Source: Isotricha intestinalis (lineage: Eukaryota > Ciliophora > Litostomatea > Vestibuliferida > Isotrichidae). From it: a DNA stretch of 33,490 nucleotides. Location: positions 1 through 33,490 of the forward strand of contig JAJJLU010000533.1 of the NCBI GenBank assembly GCA_023807065.1, read 5' to 3'. The notes under the pieces are model-generated. The model was not told where the DNA came from. It did not search any database and was given only the letters and a program-made list of their open reading frames with translations. This document shows, one piece after another, positions 29,101 through 33,490 of the stretch (position 1 is the stretch's first letter; the number at the start of each line of letters is the position of its first letter). A program made the position numbers and the translations under genes.

Positions 29101-32100
29101 TCTTCTTTTTTTATTATTTCATCATTCAATAAATTATCTGAATTTTGTTGAGGTTTACATTTTGGAATATTAAATATTGTTTCATTTTTTTTTTTAAGAA
29201 ATTTAGCTTCTAATAATTTTTTTATTATTTCTTTTGTTTTTATTTCATATTTTATTTTCTCTTCATTTGAAGAAGATTCAATTTTTAATTTTTGATTATT
29301 TTGATTATTATTATTAATATTTGGTTTTTGTTCTTGATAAAATAACCGCACCCCAATTTTTTTATTTATATATTCATTAAGAAAATTTAAAGGAGATGAA
29401 AGTAAAAATGAACCAGTCATTGGATTATGATTGTAACTGGAATGAATTTTTTTAATTATTATATCTAAAATTGTAAATAACACATCATTTTTATTTGAAC
29501 TTTTTTCCTTTGTAATTTTAAAATAAATTAATTGTAATAACCACAAAAAATATTTTTTAAATTTTTTTTTAATCTCAGTGGAATAATTATTATTACCTCC
29601 AAACATTGCTTTTTTCTTTTCAATATTTGAGCAAATAGGAATCATTAAAATTAAAAGAATTTTATTGAATTGTTCCAAGTTAATACTATTAAAAATAGTA
29701 ATGAAATAATTACATATAAATTCTAAAGTTTTAATATCAAAAAAAATATATAATTTATTAACCATTTTATAAATAGGTTCCTTTGAATTTGAAATACTTA
29801 ATTCCCCATTTTTATTTATTATTGCAACTGAAACAAATCCTTCTAAAAATTGTTTTAACTCTAAAGAGAAATCTATTTTAAATTGAATGTTTGAATTATT
29901 ATTATATTCTACTATAAATTCATCTATTTGTTTTAAAATATTAGAAAAATTTAAATGAATATCATCGATCTTTATATTTTTAACTTTTATATCATTTAAT
30001 ATGTAATCAAATATTTCCTTTTTGAATGATTGAATAAATTGATTTAATAAATCAAATGAATTTTTTTCTTTTATTATATCTTTATTTTCTTCTCTTAAGG
30101 AAAATAAATAGGATTCAATTAATAATTTTTTTAAATATTTGAATGGATTATTCATAAAATCTTTTCCATAATTTACTTTTATTTTTTTTAAAGTAAAGTC
30201 TTTAGTATCATTTATTTGTTTTTTTAGTTCTGAATTTTCACAATTTTCATACAATATAATTTGATAATAAATTAATTTTAGAAATTGATTTAAAAAAAAT
30301 TGATTTTTTAAAATATTATCAGCATAATTTTCTGAAAATTTACATTCATAAAAAATATTATAAAGAATACCAAAAATAAAATCATTATTATATTCTTTAT
30401 AAGGATCAATTAAAGAAATTTGTTCTATTTTTTGTATATCAACAATATTAATAAAAGTAATTCTATAATAAATATTTAACCATTCAATGAAAAAAATATC
30501 AAGTTTATTATTAATTCTATTTTTAAATTTATTTTTTCCTATTTGAATAAAATTATCAGGAAAAGAATCTATTCTAAAATAATTAATTAAAAAATCAGTA
30601 AATTGATTTATTTCTAAAGAATTTCCTTTAATTAAATCATTAGGATATTTTTCTGTTAAATTATTTATTAATTTAATCATTTTCATTTTTTCATTTATTC
30701 TTTTTTCTTGAATAAAAAAAGATAAAAGTGAATCTCTAAATTTTTCATTAAAAATTTCTGAAAATGCAGAATCAGGTTGATTAATTGAAACCTCTGTTAA
30801 TTTAAAAATTAAATTTATTATTTCTTCATGATAATTTTCACATAATAATTTATAAAGATATATTATTCCTCTTTTATCATTATTTTCTATTTTATCATCT
30901 AAAAAAAAATACATTCTATTTAGAAATTCTATTATTATTGGAGAAAATTTTTTATAATCTTTCAAATAAATTAATATTTCTGAAAAGTTTAAATTTTCTC
31001 TAATTTTTATATCAAATTTATTATCCGAAATGAAAGAATAATACTTATCTCTATTTTCATCACTTAATTTTTCTATTAATTTCAAATTTAATATTATATG
31101 TTTATAAATACTATTCATATCTTTTTTATTGTTTAATTTTTCTTCTTCATAATTTGATAAATCGTTTAAAAATTGAATAAAATTACTTTTATCTAAAATA
31201 TTATTTGGAAGATTTTCAAGGAAAAAACTTATAATTTTAAAAAATTTACAATCATTTATATTTAATATATTATTTTGTTTTATAATTAGAATAAGTTCAA
31301 ATAAATCATTTAAAATTTCAATATTAATTTCTTCATTATTAATATTATCTTCATTTTTATTTTCATCTGTATTATAAAATAAATATAAAAACTCAAAAAG
31401 AGGAATAATTGTTTTAATTCCTCCAATCATAAAAATATTTTTTCTATTATTACAACAATCAAATACATAATTTTGATATAATTCATTTTCTGGTTTATTT
31501 AAATAACATTTATAATTTTGATATAAAGATGGAATTTCAAATTTTTTTTCATTAAATAAATATGGAGAAAAAAGAAAATTAATTTCTTTTCCTTTTATTT
31601 GAGATATTTCTTTGCTTAAATTACCAAAAACTAAATTAAAATTTAATTCTATTTTTGAAGTTGGAGAAAAAATATATAATAATTTTCCTTTGAAATTTCT
31701 TAAAAAAGAAATTGATATTATTTTTTTTTCTCCATTATATTTATTATTAATTTTTTCTTTTTCTGAACTTTTTAAATTTTCTTCATCACAACAAATTTTT
31801 GTTAATTTCATTGAAATATTTTTATCAAATTTATTTCCTTCGATAGAAAAAATGATAGTAATCCATTTATTTAATTCAATTTCTTTTTCTAAATTATCTA
31901 AGAAATTATTATCATAAAATACTTTAATTAAATTATTTGAAAGTGTAATTTTTAAATGATGATTATTTTCTAACATTATATCAATTAAATCAGAATTATT
32001 ATTATTTGAATATTCATCAATAAATATAGATAAATAAATAGAAAAATTATTTCTTAAATACATTTTATTTTCTTTTGTAATATTAGTTGAAATTGTTGAA

Positions 32101-32609
32101 TTTAAAGGATTTAAGAAAAATAAATATTTATGAGGAAAATATTTTTTATTTTCAATATCTTTTCCATAAAATAATAAAAGGATTTTCATATATTTTAATA
32201 ATATTTGTGGATTTAAACTTCTTTTTCTATGTTCTTCTCCTAATTTTCTATATATATAATCATAATATTTTTTTTCAAAATTAATATTTTCAATTAAAAA
32301 CTTTAATAAATCTTTTGACGATTCTCTTAAATTTTCAGATGTTAAAAATATATTTATTAATATTTCAATTAATCCTATATTTTCTTCTAATTTAAAAATA
32401 GGAGAATTTATTATTACTTGAGATATTTCTTTACATTGTTTAAAAATATTTATTAATGTATTTAATATTTCTTTTTTTTCTTCTTCATTATTATCTTTGT
32501 TTTTTAAAAATAATAGAAAGTTTTTTATTTTTTCTGAATTATTCACTTTGAAGTTTAACTTTTTTTCTTCTGGTTTGTATTCGAATATTTCTTCAATTAA
32601 TTTTGACAT
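26148..32609 (-). CDS. BEACH-domain protein (neurobeachin/LYST-like)
   Basis: The protein has 2153 residues in one exon. The N-terminal two thirds is helical and repeat-like, as in the armadillo regions of this family. A concanavalin-like segment lies near residues 200-330 (KWITIIFSIEG). A PH-like domain (about 1310-1430) precedes the BEACH domain (about 1460-1840). BEACH hallmarks are W1465 in KWGRKKIS, YPVFPWIITDYE, LFGSHFSNSAYVSHFLARIF, EFFYFPEMF and SPWIDLIFGINANG. A WD40-like region fills the end (about 1890-2153), where blades are diverged. BEACH proteins act as large scaffolds in vesicle traffic and in lysosome or membrane remodelling. About 100 residues separate PVGLMEIN from LFGSHFSN, longer than usual. 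The ATG follows the sequence CTAA. Orthology to a particular subfamily is not clear. Confidence 0.93.
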   Translation of the reverse strand: MSKLIEEIFEYKPEEKKLNFKVNNSEKIKNFLLFLKNKDNNEEEKKEILNTLINIFKQCKEISQVIINSPIFKLEENIGLIEILINIFLTSENLRESSKDLLKFLIENINFEKKYYDYIYRKLGEEHRKRSLNPQILLKYMKILLLFYGKDIENKKYFPHKYLFFLNPLNSTISTNITKENKMYLRNNFSIYLSIFIDEYSNNNNSDLIDIMLENNHHLKITLSNNLIKVFYDNNFLDNLEKEIELNKWITIIFSIEGNKFDKNISMKLTKICCDEENLKSSEKEKINNKYNGEKKIISISFLRNFKGKLLYIFSPTSKIELNFNLVFGNLSKEISQIKGKEINFLFSPYLFNEKKFEIPSLYQNYKCYLNKPENELYQNYVFDCCNNRKNIFMIGGIKTIIPLFEFLYLFYNTDENKNEDNINNEEINIEILNDLFELILIIKQNNILNINDCKFFKIISFFLENLPNNILDKSNFIQFLNDLSNYEEEKLNNKKDMNSIYKHIILNLKLIEKLSDENRDKYYSFISDNKFDIKIRENLNFSEILIYLKDYKKFSPIIIEFLNRMYFFLDDKIENNDKRGIIYLYKLLCENYHEEIINLIFKLTEVSINQPDSAFSEIFNEKFRDSLLSFFIQEKRINEKMKMIKLINNLTEKYPNDLIKGNSLEINQFTDFLINYFRIDSFPDNFIQIGKNKFKNRINNKLDIFFIEWLNIYYRITFINIVDIQKIEQISLIDPYKEYNNDFIFGILYNIFYECKFSENYADNILKNQFFLNQFLKLIYYQIILYENCENSELKKQINDTKDFTLKKIKVNYGKDFMNNPFKYLKKLLIESYLFSLREENKDIIKEKNSFDLLNQFIQSFKKEIFDYILNDIKVKNIKIDDIHLNFSNILKQIDEFIVEYNNNSNIQFKIDFSLELKQFLEGFVSVAIINKNGELSISNSKEPIYKMVNKLYIFFDIKTLEFICNYFITIFNSINLEQFNKILLILMIPICSNIEKKKAMFGGNNNYSTEIKKKFKKYFLWLLQLIYFKITKEKSSNKNDVLFTILDIIIKKIHSSYNHNPMTGSFLLSSPLNFLNEYINKKIGVRLFYQEQKPNINNNNQNNQKLKIESSSNEEKIKYEIKTKEIIKKLLEAKFLKKKNETIFNIPKCKPQQNSDNLLNDEIIKKEEEKKEISNLLNKENKEEEIKRYKIDHTLMNDKSKEIYNKNQILSIKKIKEYKRIKYDLFTWNGSYSDNNIFYKKEENKKLLFKKSNHLTRDYIQPLIIPMIYSYNFNEFYGNQKFYRNNIKEYYNIPTPNINLNEEWTLNYLPNTIKYECCLLFLQTHFKGNIILKNNYIKFIGNIIDVNKVDEENDKKKKTNINNKKCYGSIIQSKKNCSYLKLNLKEIKFALRRRYYDEDYGLELYTNRNKSYYFLFNNFTERNEVINNLKKELPNQITIQNPKNQVIGHSRKRLEINDISLKWGRKKISTLNYLIYLNIFGNRSFRDIQQYPVFPWIITDYEIADKNPKKEEIKSEDIENIKNKLIEKTIRDFSLPVGLMEINEKGIKRKKSYIETFISSLSTLIEDLKLEKKFSNINTIINNLENDKENHKKENITLNTLEENLGMSALNFSDIIKVINLRKMKENNSIDINEYKFNEDIFSLIKNESEKNNIKVEIIMLPSLFGSHFSNSAYVSHFLARIFPYSKIAIEIQGNEFDAADRLFMNLEKTFTSVISEKSDVREPIPEFFYFPEMFLNINNLEFGNLQKTKNAHRKSTINITQSLFNINEDEDIKVNNVFLPYWCKNNPYLFITIYREMLENISVQISPWIDLIFGINANGINAQNHLNLYLRYAYIDVISQEIKDSKNKIDKDSVIKMAELGVNPIQVLFNSAKINYDKNDKNDNQNTLNFLNEKYFNYYSQVLNDNYLIFNQKSENSDINDFLQMNSSIKIISRISDKSILFSGLINGNSYLYNINTKIFKKLKNNQYNSRITAYNIFNPELDVSFLYLGTERGSIIIYIKESLESEINYYNIIHPHSKEIISINSNINLNMLISSSYDGYIHLYVIPSLKIIRSIYINPNNILIEKVFLSSTPLPCFLLFSNEKQFICYSINGEKLYDDYIEDDFIYPQVFTGNNFIDYLIYNSSENTYNIIIRQFPYMGIVEKFELNE

Positions 32610-32808
32610 TTAGAGTATAATTTAAAATAATTAAAATAAAAATAAATTTTTTAATTTATTAAAATAAAATTCATTAAATATTATCTGTATTTGTAAAATT
32701 AGATTTTTTGTTAAAAAAATAATATTTTAGAATCCATATTTGTTCCTTGAAAATCATTTTAAAAATTATTGAAATTTCAAAATACAAAAAATTTTCATTT
32801 TTTTAAAT
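32610..32808. other. Divergent intergenic region
   Basis: About 200 AT-rich bases lie between the start of the BEACH gene (-) and the decayed peptidase gene (+). No specific motif is recognised. Confidence 0.4.
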
Positions 32809-33490
32809 ATGTTAATCATATTATCAAATGAAAAATGTCATTATCATAAATATCTAAAATTTATAAAGCCTAAAATAACATTAAAAAAAAATGAGAAATT
32901 TTAGAAGATTATCATCCTTTAAGAATAACTTTTGATTATTCAAATATATCAGAAAAAGAAATGGAAAACAATCCAAATATAAAATCAATTCTTAAAGAAG
33001 CTTCAAATATTTTAAATCAATTAATTTCTATAAAATGTAAAAAAAATAAAGTTTAAAAATAACATATTATGTAATACAAAAGTTAAATTAGATGAAGATT
33101 TACCTTATGGAATTGATTCAGATTTAATTTTTGTTCCTTTAATAAAAAAAGTAAATAAAAAAGTTACAGGAAGATCTTGTGTTTTAGATAAAGAATATAA
33201 AAGAAAAGTAATTGGTTTATTATATTTACTTAAAAATTTACAATTTAATAAAAATCAAATTTTACATCAATTAATACATATTTTAGGATTTAATGCTAAA
33301 AATATTACTATTAGAAAAAAAGAATTTTTTTCATACTTTTTCTACTTATAGAAAATTATTTAGAAATTTTGTAGAAAAAAAAATTAAAAGTGAATCAAGT
33401 GATTGGAATAATAATATATTTATTAAAGATATAATGAGTAATGAAAATAAATATGAAGATATATCTGAATTAACTTTATCTCTTCTTAAA
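32809..33490 (+). pseudogene. Decayed leishmanolysin-like (M8) metallopeptidase, cut by the window end
   Basis: Four successive pieces in different frames line up with the ciliate leishmanolysin pattern. They are a short start with CHYHKY, then DYHPLRITFDYSN, then DEDLPYGIDSDL with TGRSCVLD and LHQLIHILGF, and finally SDWN...DIM and ISELTLSLLK. Three frame changes separate them, and each original frame ends in a stop (TAG 32902, TAA 33054, TAG 33349). The zinc site is damaged: HExxH has become HQLIH (33265-33279), losing the catalytic Glu. The expected third His (usually in a GSH context before the Met-turn) appears as Asp at 33401. Leishmanolysins are zinc endopeptidases, often secreted or surface-bound, and are greatly expanded in ciliates. 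I judge this a nonfunctional copy. Its 3' end is outside the window. Confidence 0.82.

Noticed and set aside
33038..33052. A 15-base GT...AG segment in the decayed peptidase gene that looks like the 15-base introns of heterotrich ciliates.
   Set aside because: Its length is a multiple of three, so removing it cannot correct the frame change, and it leaves an in-frame stop. The confirmed introns here are 35 and 60 bases.
1..33490. CRISPR array, insertion sequence or prokaryotic operon.
   Set aside because: No regularly spaced repeats, transposase motifs or ribosome binding sites were seen. Introns, a telomere and eukaryotic families argue against prokaryotic origin.

Overview
The window is very AT-rich eukaryotic DNA. 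It opens with a short C-rich telomere array (CCCCAAT units, positions 1-33), so the left edge looks like a true chromosome end. The right edge is cut inside a broken gene. A telomere-capped end, a first gene ending only about 125 bases from the cap, tiny AT-rich GT..AG introns (35 and 60 bases), asparagine-rich proteins and protein families typical of ciliates suggest a ciliate macronuclear chromosome. Reading frames up to 2323 codons stay open with TAA, TAG and TGA all read as stops. Eleven intact genes end in TAA and one in TGA. A standard-code, AT-rich ciliate with C4A2-like telomeres would fit a litostome such as a rumen ciliate, but that identification is an inference.

Layout from left to right: telomere; an unrecognised basic protein (-); an R2R3 Myb-like DNA-binding protein with a 60-base intron (+); a giant ubiquitin-specific protease (+); a TRIM-like B-box zinc-finger protein with asparagine repeats (-); an unrecognised 605-residue protein (+); a 599-residue protein whose last 45 residues lie behind a 35-base intron and complete a HPG/WSCC/GC motif (-); a seven-blade WD40 protein (-); a small N-terminally acylated protein (+); a GPI ethanolamine-phosphate transferase-like membrane enzyme (-); a protein of an unnamed protist type (-); an ABHD17-like alpha/beta hydrolase (+); a giant BEACH-domain protein (-); and a decayed leishmanolysin-like metallopeptidase (+) running off the end.

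The genes are mostly housekeeping or regulatory and are not arranged as a functional cluster. Loose themes are ubiquitin handling (USP, B-box protein), lipid modification of proteins (GPI transferase, acylated small protein, depalmitoylase-like hydrolase) and membrane traffic (BEACH). Intergenic gaps are AT-rich, and I see no tRNA, rRNA, CRISPR array or complete transposon in them. I found no clear evidence of a new multi-gene system. The observations most worth checking are the dead leishmanolysin copy, the intron-split HPG/WSCC motif, the composite deubiquitinase, the mixed telomere repeat and the alternating blocks of A-ending and T-ending codons.
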